DNA of 64,000 nucleotides from Herbinix sp. (GCA_029240245.1 JARBTJ010000015.1:1-64000); one strand, 5' to 3'. Positions 53,987-64,000 are shown, counted from the stretch's first letter. Translations and numbers: made by a program. The notes: generated by a model from the letters alone, not told the origin.

Positions 53987-55489
53987 ATGGAAAAGTTAAA
54001 ATATTACGCTAACGGTCAATATGTTGATTCAAAAACTGATAAATTCAATGAGGTATACAACCCAAGTACCGGTGAGGTTACTGCTTTGGTTCCCTGCTGT
54101 ACACAAGAAGAAGTAGAAGATGTGATTGCGATAGCAAAGAAAGCATATGAAAGCTGGTCAAAGGTTCCGATTGTGAAACGAGTCCAGGTATTATACAAGC
54201 TACGTGGGCTCATCGACGAGCATATGGAGGAATTGACTTATCTGGTAGCACAGGAGCATGGCAAGGTATGGGAAGAAGCCATGGGTGATGTGCTAAAGGC
54301 AAAAGAAGGAACTGAGCTTGCTTGTTCCGCACCAAGCTTAATTTTAGGAGAGGCTATGATGAATACCTCCAACGGTTTTGACACCGTATTATACCGGGAA
54401 TCCATAGGTGTCTTTGCGGGAATCGTACCCTTTAATTTCCCGGCAATGATCCCGATGGGCTGGATGTCACCGATGTGCATTGCAGCAGGAAATACGATTG
54501 TACTTAAGGTTTCCAGCTCCACACCAAGAACCGCACTACGTTTTGCCGAGCTTTACAAGGAAGCAGGGCTTCCGGACGGTGTATTAAATATCGTGACCTG
54601 CAGCAGAAAAGAAGCTGAAATTTTCTTGACTCATCCGGATATAAAGGGTATCTCCTTTGTCGGAACCACCGGCGTGGGCAAGCACATCTATTCGGTGGCA
54701 GCAGAGCACGGCAAGAGAGTTCAGGCCCTATGTGAAGCAAAGAATCATGCCTTGGTTATGAAGGATGCTCCGATTGATCGTACCGCAGCTGGAATTATCA
54801 ATTCTGCCTTTGGTTGTGCCGGTGAACGCTGCATGGCATTGCCGGTAGTGGTAGCAGAAGAAGAGATTGCGGATGCGCTGGTAGCAAAAATTGTTGAGCT
54901 GGCAAAGGATCTAAAGATTGGGCCTGCTTACGATAAAACCTCAACACTGGGACCGGTTATTAACTTAGAGCATAAAAACCGCGTTTTAACTTGGATTCAA
55001 AAAGGCATCGAGGAAGGAGCAACCTTAGTTCTGGATGGAAGAAATGTTAAGGTGGATCAGTTTGAAAACGGTTATTACTTAGGACCTACGATTTTTGATC
55101 ATGTATCTGAAGATATGACCATCGGTGCTTCCGAGATTTTCGGGCCCGTGTTATGTATCAAAAGAGTGAGGAATTTTGAAGAAGGTCTTGAGATCATGAA
55201 CCGCAATCAATTTGCCAACGGTTCCGTTATTTATACACAGAATGGTTTCTTTGCCAGAGAGTTTACGGAAAGAACCCATGGTGGTATGGTAGGTGTCAAT
55301 GTAGGTATTCCGGTTCCGATCGGCGTATTCCCGTTCTCAGGCCATAAGAATTCCTTCTTTGGGGATCTGCATTGCCTGGGTAAAGATGGCATCCGTTTTT
55401 ATACGGAAAGTAAATGTGTTACCACCCGTTGGTTCACGGAGGAGGAAAAGAAAAACACCGTGGTAAACACCTGGGATGGTACGATTTAA
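53987..55489 (+). CDS. iolA: (methyl)malonate-semialdehyde dehydrogenase (acylating)
   Basis: 500 residues, CoA-acylating aldehyde dehydrogenase. Converts malonate semialdehyde to acetyl-CoA and CO2, the last step of the iol pathway (MmsA family). NAD-binding FVGTTGVGKHIY, catalytic Cys282 in GCAGERCMALPVVV, EIFGPVLCIKRV and the family tail INVGIPVPIGVFPFSGHK-like NVGIPVPIGVFPFSGHKNSF. The standard-ALDH catalytic Glu of the ELGGK motif is replaced, as in MmsA (LCEAKNHA). RBS AAGGAGGG. 26 bp after iolE. Confidence 0.94.
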   Translation: MEKLKYYANGQYVDSKTDKFNEVYNPSTGEVTALVPCCTQEEVEDVIAIAKKAYESWSKVPIVKRVQVLYKLRGLIDEHMEELTYLVAQEHGKVWEEAMGDVLKAKEGTELACSAPSLILGEAMMNTSNGFDTVLYRESIGVFAGIVPFNFPAMIPMGWMSPMCIAAGNTIVLKVSSSTPRTALRFAELYKEAGLPDGVLNIVTCSRKEAEIFLTHPDIKGISFVGTTGVGKHIYSVAAEHGKRVQALCEAKNHALVMKDAPIDRTAAGIINSAFGCAGERCMALPVVVAEEEIADALVAKIVELAKDLKIGPAYDKTSTLGPVINLEHKNRVLTWIQKGIEEGATLVLDGRNVKVDQFENGYYLGPTIFDHVSEDMTIGASEIFGPVLCIKRVRNFEEGLEIMNRNQFANGSVIYTQNGFFAREFTERTHGGMVGVNVGIPVPIGVFPFSGHKNSFFGDLHCLGKDGIRFYTESKCVTTRWFTEEEKKNTVVNTWDGTI

Positions 55490-55631
55490 TAAGGATAATA
55501 TCCTATAATTTAATACTGAATTGAGAAAAATACGCCAAGAATAAACATTTAATTACCCGACAAAAAATGGTATTATTTAGATGCTTCATAAAGGATAATT
55601 GTTGTTACTTTTGTAGCTGCCCAATTATATT

Positions 55632-55684
55632 AGGTGATTGCGAAACTCCGCAATAGCGATAACTATATTGTTTCGCAAACACCT
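55632..55684. mobile_element. 53-bp internally deleted MITE derivative
   Basis: AGGTGATTGCGAAAC and GTTTCGCAAACACCT pair 14 of 15 and match the ends of the 150-bp element at 15354 and 62061. The piece ACTATATTGTTTCG is shared with its right end. The middle of the element is gone. No flanking duplication was recognised, which suggests an old insertion or rearranged copy. It lies 75 bp before the chemoreceptor start. Confidence 0.75.
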
Positions 55685-55759
55685 AAAAATGATATGGTTG
55701 AAAGGAAAATATGATTTATCTGGCAGATAAGTCATAGGGTATCATGCATGGGGGATAAA

Positions 55760-57913
55760 ATGAAAAAGAACGCTGGATTATTAACAAAGCAAAAGAAAGA
55801 TAAGAAACAGAGCAAAATTAATACTATTATTAGTGGAAAAGTGAAACAAATTCATGGGAAAGATTTTCTTAAGATTTTTACTTTCATACGGGCGAAACTG
55901 ATCCTGGCTTTTATGGTGCCGGTAATCTTCATTATTGCGTTGGGGATGGTATCCTATTTCAAATCTTCCAAAGGCTTGATTGGAAGCTATGAGAATAACA
56001 CCTTATCAAATATGTCCAATATAACAAAGTATCTCAATTTTGGCTTTGAGGTAGTATCGGGGAAAGCAACCTTATTATCCTCCGATACGGTATTGCAGAC
56101 TTATTATTCAGGCAATTACAAGAGTAATTATTTTGAGGAAAATAAAAAATTTCAAGAGGTCCAAACTACGGTTAAGAGAAATGTCCTATCGGAAGCATAT
56201 ATCGATAACATTTATCTTTTAGCAGATTACGGAACAGCTATTTCAGGTAATGGTACTTCGGGAGCCAGATTGCTTTATAAGGATTTTATGGAGAAGGGTG
56301 AAGGAGCAGTTCTAGCAAAAGAAGGTATCACAGACTTTTGGATCGGAACACATCAGTACCTGGATGCTCAAGCTCTTACCACGAATGAAGCATACGCAAT
56401 CAGTTATATCAGATATTTATACAGCGCAACACATAAGCCAATCGGCAGTATTGTATTGGATGTTTCCTACGATTTTGTTTATGAATCCCTGGCCGACAGT
56501 GGTTTACCAGAAGGTAGTGTAATTGCTTTCGTCACAAAGGACGGCAGGGAAATTATTGATGGTACAGTCCCCGAAAACTTTAAAATTACAGATCAGAAAT
56601 ACTATACGAAGGCAATTGAGGCTGGGGAGAAAACTCTCGATTTTGAGTATGTAGACTTCAATAAGGATAATTATTTATTCGTATATTCGAAGGTAAAAAC
56701 CGGTGACAGTCTTTTGTGCGCTTTAATTCCAAAGGCATTGATTGTAAAGCAGGCGAATGATGTAAAGAATATTACACTAATTGTAATATTGATAGCTTCC
56801 GTCCTTGCAATCGCATTCGGTACCTATATGGCTTCCGGGTTTAGTAATGCAATACATAAAATAATACATGTACTTCAAAAGGCAGAGGCAGGAGATCTGA
56901 CAGATAAGACCTCTATTAAGAGAAAAGATGAGTTTAGCATCCTGGGGAAAAGCATCAATGATATGATCAGCAGTATGATGAAGCTGATTAAAAAGATGGC
57001 AAGTATCAGTAATACGGTATCACAGTCAGCGAATGTTGTTTCCGATACCTCGTCCATATTAGTAAGCGCTACGCAGAACATCACGCAAGCGGTGGCAGAT
57101 ATTGAACAAGGGGTAACACAACAAGCAGTAGATTCTGAAAACTGTCTGCATCGAATGGCTGATCTGGCAGACAAGATTAATGCAGTGTATGACAGTACTC
57201 ATAATATAGAATTGATAGCCAATAATACGAAGGATATCGTAAACAATGGTATGAGTATTGTTGATAACCTTAGTCTGAAAACGAAGGATACGACGAATAT
57301 TACAAGGAATGTTATCGAGGATATTGAGCATCTGGAGAAGGAATCCGGAGCAATTATCGGAATTATTCGTACAATTAATGAAATTGCCGAGCAAACCAAT
57401 CTTCTTTCCCTGAATGCTTCCATTGAAGCTGCGAGGGCAGGGGATGCAGGAAGAGGTTTCTCTGTCGTTGCCGGTGAAATCCGTAAGCTGGCGGAGCAAT
57501 CGGTTACAGCAGCTGCAGAGATTGGAAAAATTATTCACAAGATTGAAGAACAGACCCAAAAGACCGCGAAGACCGCAAGACATGCCGAGAGCATAGTCAT
57601 CTCTCAGGAAAGTGCTCTAAACAGTACAGTTAATGTATTTACGAATATCAATAAGCATGTCGAGAATTTGACGGAAAACTTAAACCAGATAGCAGTCGGA
57701 GTTGTAGGTATTGAGCAAGCGAAGAATGAAACCTTAGGTGCAATAGAAAGCATTTCGGCTACGGCTGAAGAGACAGCGGCAGCAGCCGAACAGCTCAGTG
57801 TTACTGCAGAAAAACAACTCGAGGAAGTAAATAAATTAAATGATGTGGTAGGGCAGCTTGGCACTGATGCAAACAACCTGGAAGATTCTGTGAGTGTATT
57901 TAAGGTAGATTAA
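55760..57913 (+). CDS. methyl-accepting chemotaxis protein (dCache sensor)
   Basis: 717 residues from ATG 55760 (GGGGGATAAA upstream; ATG 55748 lacks spacing). Lys-rich start, TM1 (about 42-65, [21 protein letters not shown]), an extracellular double-Cache sensor (about 66-335), TM2 (about 337-360, [21 protein letters not shown]), HAMP (about 362-415), and the signalling coiled coil with tip [34 protein letters not shown]. dCache sensors bind amino acids, sugars or acids directly. Monocistronic and next to glycan genes, so attraction to a sugar is possible. Confidence 0.93.
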   Translation: MKKNAGLLTKQKKDKKQSKINTIISGKVKQIHGKDFLKIFTFIRAKLILAFMVPVIFIIALGMVSYFKSSKGLIGSYENNTLSNMSNITKYLNFGFEVVSGKATLLSSDTVLQTYYSGNYKSNYFEENKKFQEVQTTVKRNVLSEAYIDNIYLLADYGTAISGNGTSGARLLYKDFMEKGEGAVLAKEGITDFWIGTHQYLDAQALTTNEAYAISYIRYLYSATHKPIGSIVLDVSYDFVYESLADSGLPEGSVIAFVTKDGREIIDGTVPENFKITDQKYYTKAIEAGEKTLDFEYVDFNKDNYLFVYSKVKTGDSLLCALIPKALIVKQANDVKNITLIVILIASVLAIAFGTYMASGFSNAIHKIIHVLQKAEAGDLTDKTSIKRKDEFSILGKSINDMISSMMKLIKKMASISNTVSQSANVVSDTSSILVSATQNITQAVADIEQGVTQQAVDSENCLHRMADLADKINAVYDSTHNIELIANNTKDIVNNGMSIVDNLSLKTKDTTNITRNVIEDIEHLEKESGAIIGIIRTINEIAEQTNLLSLNASIEAARAGDAGRGFSVVAGEIRKLAEQSVTAAAEIGKIIHKIEEQTQKTAKTARHAESIVISQESALNSTVNVFTNINKHVENLTENLNQIAVGVVGIEQAKNETLGAIESISATAEETAAAAEQLSVTAEKQLEEVNKLNDVVGQLGTDANNLEDSVSVFKVD

Positions 57914-57942
57914 GCGATAATAGGAATAAGAATCATAATAGG

Positions 57943-57992
57943 ATGTTGCATAACAAGGTTATTCGTATTATATTTGTTATGCAACATTTTTT
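57943..57992 (+). terminator. terminator of the chemoreceptor gene
   Basis: ATGTTGCATAACAA pairs perfectly with TTGTTATGCAACAT, followed by TTTTTT. Confidence 0.88.
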
Positions 57993-58043
57993 ATTTCATA
58001 GTGTGTTAAAAATAAAAATACGAAAACATGGAGAGAAATGATA

Positions 58044-61010
58044 ATGAAATTAGAATTTTTTCATGAAAATCTTGATGTATTACATGTGAATACATGTGAG
58101 AACCGTAGTTATTACATTCCATATGATCTTAATAATAAGGAAAAGAGAAGGATGCTAAACGGAACATGGTTTTTCCGGTATTATCCTAATATAAATGAAG
58201 CTGAGAATTTCCTTGCTGAGGAATTTTCACCGGAGACCTCAGGCGAGATTGATGTTCCGTCCAGCTGGCAGTTCCAAGGCTTTGACCAGCACCAATATAC
58301 CAATGTGCGTTACCCGATTCCCTTTGATCCGCCCTATGTTCCGGTGGATAATCCCTGCGGACTTTATATGAAAAAGGTGGATTTTTCGAAAGATGAGCTA
58401 GGTAAAAAGCTGTATCTTAATTTTGAAGGAGTAGATTCCTGCTTTTATGTATGGATTAATAAAACCTTTGCAGGCTACAGCCAGGTATCCCATTCAACAA
58501 GTGAATTCGATATCACGGATATGGTGAAGGAAGGGGAAAACTTTATCTATGTATTAGTATTCAAATGGAGTGATGGAAGCTACCTTGAGGACCAGGATAA
58601 GTTCCGTTTATCCGGAATCTTCCGTGATGTATATATAATGGAAAGACCGTTTGACAACATCCGGGATTATACGCTTAAGACGGAGCTTAACAATACGCTT
58701 GAAAGCGCTGTATTAACGGTTGATTTTGAATATGCAGGTCACCCTGAGGTTATGTGCATCGTTCGTGATGCTTCTGGAAATATCCTGGATCAATCCGCTG
58801 TATCGGAGGGGCATTACAGCTTTACAATGAATCATCCGATTCTATGGAATGCGGAGCAGCCCTACCAATACAATATTGAATTCAGAACAAACGAAGAGGT
58901 TATTACACAGAGATTTGGTATCCGAAAGATCGAGGTTAAGGATAGTGTTATCTATGTAAATAATACTCCGATTAAGATAAAAGGTGTTAATCGTCACGAC
59001 AGTAGCCCGTACACGGGAGCCGCAATATCAAAGGAGCATGCGCTGACTGACTTAAGACTGATGAAGGAGCATAATATTAACGCTATCCGTACCAGTCATT
59101 ATCCAAATTCACCCTGGTTCCTTGAAATGTGTGATGAATACGGTTTTTATGTGGTTGGTGAAACAGATTTGGAAACCCATGGCTGTTGTGAAATCTATGC
59201 AAATGGTGATCCGGATTCTGTATCCTTTATTGCGAAGGATAAGCGCTTTAAGAAAGCAATTATCGACAGGGTACAGCGGAATGTCATCCGTGATAAGAAT
59301 AGAACAAGTATATTATTCTGGTCCCTTGGAAATGAATGTGGTTATGGAGAAAACTTTGTAGAGGCAGGCCGCTGGGTGAAACAATACGATCCTACCAGAT
59401 TGCTGCATTATGAAGGAAATACCTGGCAGGAATGGCAGAAGCATGACCTTTCGATGTTGGATGTAGTTAGCCGTATGTATGCATCCTGTGAGTGGGTTCA
59501 GGAATACTGCGAAAATCCGGAGAACAAGAAGCCCTTCATTCAATGCGAATACTGTCATGCCATGGGAAATGGCCCCGGGGATTTAGAAGAGAATATGGAA
59601 CAAATGTACCGTTATGATAATTATGTCGGAGGCTTTATCTGGGAATGGTGTGATCATGCGGTCTATATGGGTAAAGCGGAAAATGGTAAAGATAAATTCT
59701 ATTACGGTGGTGATTCCGGCGAATTCCCTCATGACAGCAATTTCTGTATGGATGGCTTGGTATATCCGGACAGACGTGTTCATAAGGGATTACTGGAATA
59801 TAAAAATGTAATTCGCCCGGTAAGAGTGAGCGAAGTACATTTTGATCAGAACCTGATTACTTTAGAAAATAAATTAGACTTTACGAACCTTAAGGACTAT
59901 GTGAAGCTTTATTATGAATTAAAACAAGACGGTGAGCTTCTTGCAGCAGGTCTCGTAGAGGATTTAGATATTGAACCTCATCAGAAGGTTCAGATTACGC
60001 TGGATTATCCTATTGTTAAAGAAGGAAATGTCTACTTGAGGCTGGAATATGTTCAAAAGAAGGATGATACGTTAACCCTCGCGGGTAATGTTCTGGGCTT
60101 TGACCAGATATGCATATCAGAGACCCATGTCATACCGGAGGCAGACAATGCGCATGCGGATTCATTAACTCTGGAGGAGACCAATACCTTATTTAAGATT
60201 ATGGGTAATGGATTTCTTTATGAGTTTTCGAAGATCAAAGGTTGCTTTACCACCATGACGAAAAAGGAGGTTAACCTTCTGGCAGCGCCGATGGAATACA
60301 ATGTATTTCGGGCACCGACGGATAATGACAGAAATATTATACATGATTGGCGTAGAGCCGGTTATGACAGAATGATTCCCAGGGTATACAGCTGCGAAGC
60401 TCTCAAGGAGGAGATGGAAATATCAATTTCCTGCAGTATGTCGTTAGGCGCAATCTTTATGATGAATTTTATGGAATTTAAAACGACCTGGAAAATTGGA
60501 GCAGACGGCTCTGTACGTTTGAAGTTAGATGGTAACTTTAATACCGTATTCCCGTATCTGCCTCGTTTTGGAATAAAGTTAGCATTACCGAAGAACTACC
60601 GGAATGTTGATTACTTTGGTTATGGACCTCATGAGAGTTATCAGGATAAGCACCGTAGCAGCTATGTGGACAGCTTTTCTGCAACCGTTTCCGAATTACA
60701 TGAGGATTATATCAAGCCTCAGGAAAATGGAAGTCACTATTACTGCAATTATGTAAAATTATCCGATGATCGGAATGTACTGAGTGTATATGGCAGCAAG
60801 CCCTTCAGCTTTAATGCTTCCAACTACACGATTGAAGAACTTGCTAAGAAGCAGCATAACTATGAGCTTGAAGAAGCAGATTATGTCACACTCTGCATCG
60901 ATTATAAGAACAGTGGTATCGGCTCTCACAGCTGCGGACCTGAATTAATGCAGAAATACAGACTGAATGAAAAAGAGATTTCATGGGAAATCGGAATGTT
61001 TTTTGAATAA
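58044..61010 (+). CDS. beta-galactosidase, GH2
   Basis: 988 residues from ATG 58044 (GGAGAG 8 nt upstream; ATG 58038 is too close). LacZ-like order: sugar-binding jelly roll (VPSSWQFQGFDQHQYTNVRYP), immunoglobulin-like domain, TIM barrel with GVNRHDSSPYTG, acid/base Glu431 in WSLGNECGYG and nucleophile Glu502 in IQCEYCHAMGN, then a bgal_small C-terminal domain (EYNVFRAPTDNDR, YFGYGPHESYQDKH). Cytosolic. It would remove beta-galactose exposed by GH95 and GH36. No lacY-like gene adjoins, so the substrate likely enters through the ABC transporter. Confidence 0.95.
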   Translation: MKLEFFHENLDVLHVNTCENRSYYIPYDLNNKEKRRMLNGTWFFRYYPNINEAENFLAEEFSPETSGEIDVPSSWQFQGFDQHQYTNVRYPIPFDPPYVPVDNPCGLYMKKVDFSKDELGKKLYLNFEGVDSCFYVWINKTFAGYSQVSHSTSEFDITDMVKEGENFIYVLVFKWSDGSYLEDQDKFRLSGIFRDVYIMERPFDNIRDYTLKTELNNTLESAVLTVDFEYAGHPEVMCIVRDASGNILDQSAVSEGHYSFTMNHPILWNAEQPYQYNIEFRTNEEVITQRFGIRKIEVKDSVIYVNNTPIKIKGVNRHDSSPYTGAAISKEHALTDLRLMKEHNINAIRTSHYPNSPWFLEMCDEYGFYVVGETDLETHGCCEIYANGDPDSVSFIAKDKRFKKAIIDRVQRNVIRDKNRTSILFWSLGNECGYGENFVEAGRWVKQYDPTRLLHYEGNTWQEWQKHDLSMLDVVSRMYASCEWVQEYCENPENKKPFIQCEYCHAMGNGPGDLEENMEQMYRYDNYVGGFIWEWCDHAVYMGKAENGKDKFYYGGDSGEFPHDSNFCMDGLVYPDRRVHKGLLEYKNVIRPVRVSEVHFDQNLITLENKLDFTNLKDYVKLYYELKQDGELLAAGLVEDLDIEPHQKVQITLDYPIVKEGNVYLRLEYVQKKDDTLTLAGNVLGFDQICISETHVIPEADNAHADSLTLEETNTLFKIMGNGFLYEFSKIKGCFTTMTKKEVNLLAAPMEYNVFRAPTDNDRNIIHDWRRAGYDRMIPRVYSCEALKEEMEISISCSMSLGAIFMMNFMEFKTTWKIGADGSVRLKLDGNFNTVFPYLPRFGIKLALPKNYRNVDYFGYGPHESYQDKHRSSYVDSFSATVSELHEDYIKPQENGSHYYCNYVKLSDDRNVLSVYGSKPFSFNASNYTIEELAKKQHNYELEEADYVTLCIDYKNSGIGSHSCGPELMQKYRLNEKEISWEIGMFFE

Positions 61011-61022
61011 GATTTTATAAGG

Positions 61023-61052
61023 CGAGGGACTAACATTTAGTTCCTCGTTTTT
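61023..61052. terminator. terminator between GH2 and AraC genes
   Basis: CGAGGGACTAA pairs with TTAGTTCCTCG around CAT (one G-T pair), followed by TTTTT on the plus strand. The convergent AraC gene ends 18 bp later. Confidence 0.85.
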
Positions 61053-61069
61053 CTTCGGTTAGCCAGAAG

Positions 61070-61933
61070 TTAAATTGGCTCTGAGTTATTCATGCGGTAT
61101 CTTGCAGGTGTAATTCCTTTCTGCTGTTTGAAGGTTTTGATAAAATAACTTAGATCGTTAAAGCCACAATTAAAAGAGATATCAGTGATGGAGGTATCAG
61201 TACTCGTAAGAAGGAAGCAGGCACGTTCAATTCGGTAGTAATTAAGATAACTCATAGGACTTTTATGGGTCATCTGCATAAAGAACTGACAGAAGTATTT
61301 GGGTGACATCCCAGCAGCCTTGGATAACTGGCTTAAGGATAGCTGTGTGGCATAGGAATTTTCAATTAGTTCAAATACCTGCTTTAATTGAAGAATCCGT
61401 TTGTGATTCTGGGGAGTCTGCAGGGTATCGGTAATAAAGTGATTGCTCCCTAACAGTACGCCGAGCAGTTCATAAAGGCAGCCATAGGTGATGAGCTGAT
61501 AACCGTGTTTCTTTTCCTCCAGGATATCAAATAAGCGCCATACGGTCTGGTGAAATTCTGTGGATTCCAGTGGGAAGTATTCCTTGAACAGAATGGTCTG
61601 ATTTAAAATTGCTTGGATAAATTTATTACAGATGCTATCCTTCTTGGCAAGCATATTCATATCAAAAACGATGCATTCATAAATACAGTTTTCCGGGATA
61701 CCGGCATGCAATATGCCGCTGTTAATGAAGATAATATCCCCTTCTTTTGCAAGTAACTCTTTCTCGTCTAAGGAAACCGCCAAATCCCCCTCTAAAATAC
61801 GAATAATTTCATATTCCATATGCCAATGATAGGGCATCTCATAGCGAGGATGCTGGCTGTTCACATGATAGAATTCTATTGGAAAATCGAAGGTTCCGCG
61901 AATTTTACTCTCATTATATTCAATGTATTGCAT
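61070..61933 (-). CDS. AraC-family regulator with cupin sensor
   Basis: 287 residues. N-terminal AraC-type cupin (about 15-120: PYHWHMEYEIIRILEGDLAVSLDE, then GDIIFINSGILHAGIPEN). C-terminal double helix-turn-helix (about 185-285) with LSLSQLSKAAGMSPKYFCQFF and TDISFNCGFNDLSYFIKTFKQQKGITPARYR. Transcribed toward the GH2 gene and divergently from fucI, so it probably responds to a sugar and controls one or both. Promoter and MITE lie in the 308-bp gap to fucI. Confidence 0.93.
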   Translation of the reverse strand: MQYIEYNESKIRGTFDFPIEFYHVNSQHPRYEMPYHWHMEYEIIRILEGDLAVSLDEKELLAKEGDIIFINSGILHAGIPENCIYECIVFDMNMLAKKDSICNKFIQAILNQTILFKEYFPLESTEFHQTVWRLFDILEEKKHGYQLITYGCLYELLGVLLGSNHFITDTLQTPQNHKRILQLKQVFELIENSYATQLSLSQLSKAAGMSPKYFCQFFMQMTHKSPMSYLNYYRIERACFLLTSTDTSITDISFNCGFNDLSYFIKTFKQQKGITPARYRMNNSEPI

Positions 61934-62060
61934 AGGTCACCTCATTGTTAAGGAATCTGAATATTGTTATATTTTTAGCCATTATAACACAAGTATTCCC
62001 AAAACTTCAATAGTATACTGAAAGTGATTATAAGGGCCAACCCTTATTATAAAATAATAT

Positions 62061-62210
62061 AGGTGATTGCAAAACGATATAGTTTTTGCTATTGCGCACA
62101 CAACACATACTATTCCTCCACTTAAGCGTTTACTACGGGCTTAACTTCCGCTCCGGAGTAGTATATGTTGTGTGCGCAATTAATACAGGTTTTGAGTTTC
62201 GCAATCGCCT
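62061..62210 (-). mobile_element. 150-bp MITE, copy 2, in the fucI leader
   Basis: Same element as at 15354-15503, in opposite orientation (about 90 percent identical by eye). The ends AGGTGATTGCAAAAC and GAGTTTCGCAATCGCCT form the terminal inverted repeat. It is flanked without gap by a perfect 14-bp direct repeat TTATAAAATAATAT (62047-62060 and 62211-62224), which fixes the element ends and shows transposition. It ends 31 bp before the fucI ATG, leaving only the ribosome site between. Confidence 0.92.
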
Positions 62211-62241
62211 TTATAAAATAATATTTATGGAGGTAATTATT

Positions 62242-64000
62242 ATGGCAAAGAGCAGATTAATTGGTGACTATTCGGTTATCGGAATCAGACCGACGATTGA
62301 CGGACGCAGAGGAGTTCTTGGTGTCAGAGAATCCTTAGAAGTGCAGACAATGAATATGGCAAAAGCGGCAGCAGAGCTATTTACAAAGAACCTGAGATAT
62401 TCCAACGGAGAGCCGGTAAAGGTAGTGATTGCCGACACTACCATCGGACGTGTAGCTGAAGCAGCTGCCTGTGCGGACAAATTTAGGAAAGCAGGAGTGG
62501 ATATTACCCTAACCGTAACTCCTTGCTGGTGCTACGGTTCCGAGACCATGGATATGGACCCGATGACAATTAAGGGTGTATGGGGCTTTAACGGAACAGA
62601 ACGACCGGGAGCAGTTTATCTGGCTGCTGTACTTGCAGGTCATGCCCAGAAGGGGCTACCTGCCTTTGGCATCTATGGACATGATGTTCAGAATGCAGAT
62701 GACACCTCCATACCTGAGGATGTGAAGGAAAAACTATTACGTTTTGGCCGTAGTGCAGTTGCTGTAGCAACCATGAGAGGAAAATCTTATCTGCAAATCG
62801 GTTCCATCTGTATGGGTATCGCAGGCTCCATTATCAGTCCGGAATTCTTTGAGGAATATCTTGGAATGCGTGTTGAGTCTGTAGATGAGGTAGAGATTAT
62901 CCGCAGAATGACCGAAGAGATTTACGATAAAGATGAATTCGAAAAAGCATATGCATGGACGAAAGCAAATTGTCCCGAAGGCTTTGACAAAAATCCTATA
63001 AGTCTTCAGAAGACATCGGAGCAAAAAGAAGAAGAGTGGAAATTTGTTGTTAAAATGATGTGTATTATCAAGGATTTATTTAACGGTAATTCCAATCTTC
63101 CTGATTATGCAGAAGAGGAAAAGGTGGGACATAATGCAATTGTTGGCGGTTTTCAGGGTCAGCGTCAGTGGACGGACTTTTATCCGAACTGTGATTTCCC
63201 GGAATCAATGTTAAATTCCTCCTTTGACTGGGAAGGTGCAAGAGAACCGTATGTCTTAGCAACTGAGAATGATACCTTAAACGGAGCTACTATGTTATTC
63301 GGTAAATTACTGACCAATACCGCTCAGATCTTCGCAGACGTAAGAACCTACTGGAGCCCTGAGGCGGTTAAGATGGCTACCGGCTATGATTTAGAGGGAA
63401 TTGCGAAGGAATCCAAAGGCTTCATTCATTTAATCAATTCCGGTGCTGCCTGTATCGATGCCTGTGGTGAAGTAAAAGATGAGAACGGAAACGGTGTGAT
63501 CAAACCTTTCTGGGAAATGACTGAGGCTGACCAGAAATCCTGCTTGGATGCAACCACTTGGAATGCAGCAGATACAGGATATTTCCGCGGAGGTGGCTAC
63601 TCCTCCAGATTTGTAACCAGAAGCGAGATGCCGGTTACCATGATGCGTATCAATCTGGTGAAAGGAATTGGCCCTGTGATGCAGCTGGTAGAAGGCTATA
63701 CGGTTAATCTGCCTGAGGAAGTATCGGATCAATTATGGAAGAGAACAGACTATACTTGGCCTTGCACCTGGTTTGCTCCAAGACTTACCGGCGAAGGTGC
63801 ATTTAAATCCGCATATGACGTTATGAATAATTGGGGCGCTAACCATGGTGCCATCAGTTACGGACATATCGGAGCCGATGTGATTACGCTTTGCTCTATG
63901 TTAAGAATTCCTGTTTGCATGCACAATGTTCCGGAGGAAAAGGTTTTCCGTCCGGCTTGCTGGAATGCTTATGGAATGGATAAAGAAGGACAGGATTACA
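62242..64000 (+). CDS. fucI: L-fucose isomerase (3' end beyond the window)
   Basis: Interconverts L-fucose and L-fuculose, first step of fucose catabolism. 586 codons are visible; the family has about 590, so only a few residues are missing. Start ATG with GGAGG 8 nt upstream. Family blocks are [52 protein letters not shown] and a C-terminal [12 protein letters not shown] region. The Mn-binding Glu/Asp fall in the central domain. Next to the GH2 gene and AraC regulator; supplied with fucose by GH95. A MITE occupies most of its 5' leader. Confidence 0.93.
   Translation, partial: MAKSRLIGDYSVIGIRPTIDGRRGVLGVRESLEVQTMNMAKAAAELFTKNLRYSNGEPVKVVIADTTIGRVAEAAACADKFRKAGVDITLTVTPCWCYGSETMDMDPMTIKGVWGFNGTERPGAVYLAAVLAGHAQKGLPAFGIYGHDVQNADDTSIPEDVKEKLLRFGRSAVAVATMRGKSYLQIGSICMGIAGSIISPEFFEEYLGMRVESVDEVEIIRRMTEEIYDKDEFEKAYAWTKANCPEGFDKNPISLQKTSEQKEEEWKFVVKMMCIIKDLFNGNSNLPDYAEEEKVGHNAIVGGFQGQRQWTDFYPNCDFPESMLNSSFDWEGAREPYVLATENDTLNGATMLFGKLLTNTAQIFADVRTYWSPEAVKMATGYDLEGIAKESKGFIHLINSGAACIDACGEVKDENGNGVIKPFWEMTEADQKSCLDATTWNAADTGYFRGGGYSSRFVTRSEMPVTMMRINLVKGIGPVMQLVEGYTVNLPEEVSDQLWKRTDYTWPCTWFAPRLTGEGAFKSAYDVMNNWGANHGAISYGHIGADVITLCSMLRIPVCMHNVPEEKVFRPACWNAYGMDKEGQDY

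Noticed and set aside
55600-55622. Possible fourth GGGCTG-family hairpin (TTGTAGCTGCCC)
   Set aside because: Only one arm is recognisable; no pairing partner was found.
1-64000. CRISPR arrays, tRNA or rRNA genes, transposase or phage genes
   Set aside because: Looked for and not seen. The regular repeats present (11 bp, 12 bp, 51-60 bp) lack the repeat-spacer pattern of CRISPR.

Overview
The window looks like a chromosomal segment of an AT-rich, Gram-positive clostridium, most likely a plant- or gut-polysaccharide-degrading Lachnospiraceae (Clostridium phytofermentans-like). This is inferred from strong AGGAGG-type ribosome sites, the clostridial single-chain PurL, Dpp/Opp-type sugar transport, a carbohydrate-active gene set and many intrinsic terminators. 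No database search was possible. No rRNA, tRNA, CRISPR array, prophage or transposase gene was seen.

Layout. 1-10 kb is housekeeping: a PTS enzyme I, methylglyoxal synthase, a LysR regulator, a 1256-residue FGAM synthase, a possible repeat-containing non-coding RNA, and a two-gene NHEJ operon (Ku and LigD ligase). 10-15.5 kb holds a divergent cis-prenyltransferase and an ECF sigma / anti-sigma / membrane-protein operon. The sigma gene has no ATG, GTG or TTG start and appears to use ATT. A matching ECF promoter precedes both the sigma gene and an unlisted 40-residue membrane peptide gene. A TPR/LRR surface protein follows. 15.5-23.2 kb carries a frameshifted M42 aminopeptidase, a secreted CAP protein, a YtrA-type GntR/ABC exporter operon, a sugar epimerase-like protein and an Asp-Arg-repeat protein. 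23.6-45.3 kb is a glycan-use locus: an organophosphate:Pi-type MFS carrier, a GntR/LacI-type regulator, a five-gene family-5 oligosaccharide ABC transporter, a HAD protein, GH38-like, GH36 and GH95 enzymes, a metallo-beta-lactamase-fold enzyme, a secreted beta/gamma-crystallin-Vps62 protein and MgtC. 45.9-55.5 kb is a complete myo-inositol pathway (iolG divergent from iolR, then iolJ-C-B-D-E-A) with no inositol permease in the window. 55.7-64 kb has a chemoreceptor, a GH2 beta-galactosidase, an AraC regulator and a nearly complete L-fucose isomerase gene.

How it fits together. GH95 (alpha-1,2-fucosidase), GH36 (alpha-galactosidase), GH2 (beta-galactosidase) and FucI suggest uptake by the ABC transporter and intracellular trimming of fucosylated, galactose-containing oligosaccharides. 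The Iol enzymes feed DHAP and a malonate-semialdehyde product into central metabolism. The same 10-bp palindrome (AAGTATACTT) lies at the promoter of the GntR-type regulator and ahead of the transporter operon, suggesting one regulon.

Most notable unexplained structure: (i) a 150-bp hairpin MITE present twice in opposite orientation, flanked by 13-14 bp direct repeats, each copy about 30 bp upstream of a start codon, plus a 53-bp deletion derivative; (ii) the ECF promoter pair and the ATT-start sigma gene; (iii) a promoter - tandem hairpin repeat - terminator unit downstream of purL; (iv) 11-bp and 12-bp minisatellites; (v) a GGGCTG-type hairpin reused three times inside the glycan locus.
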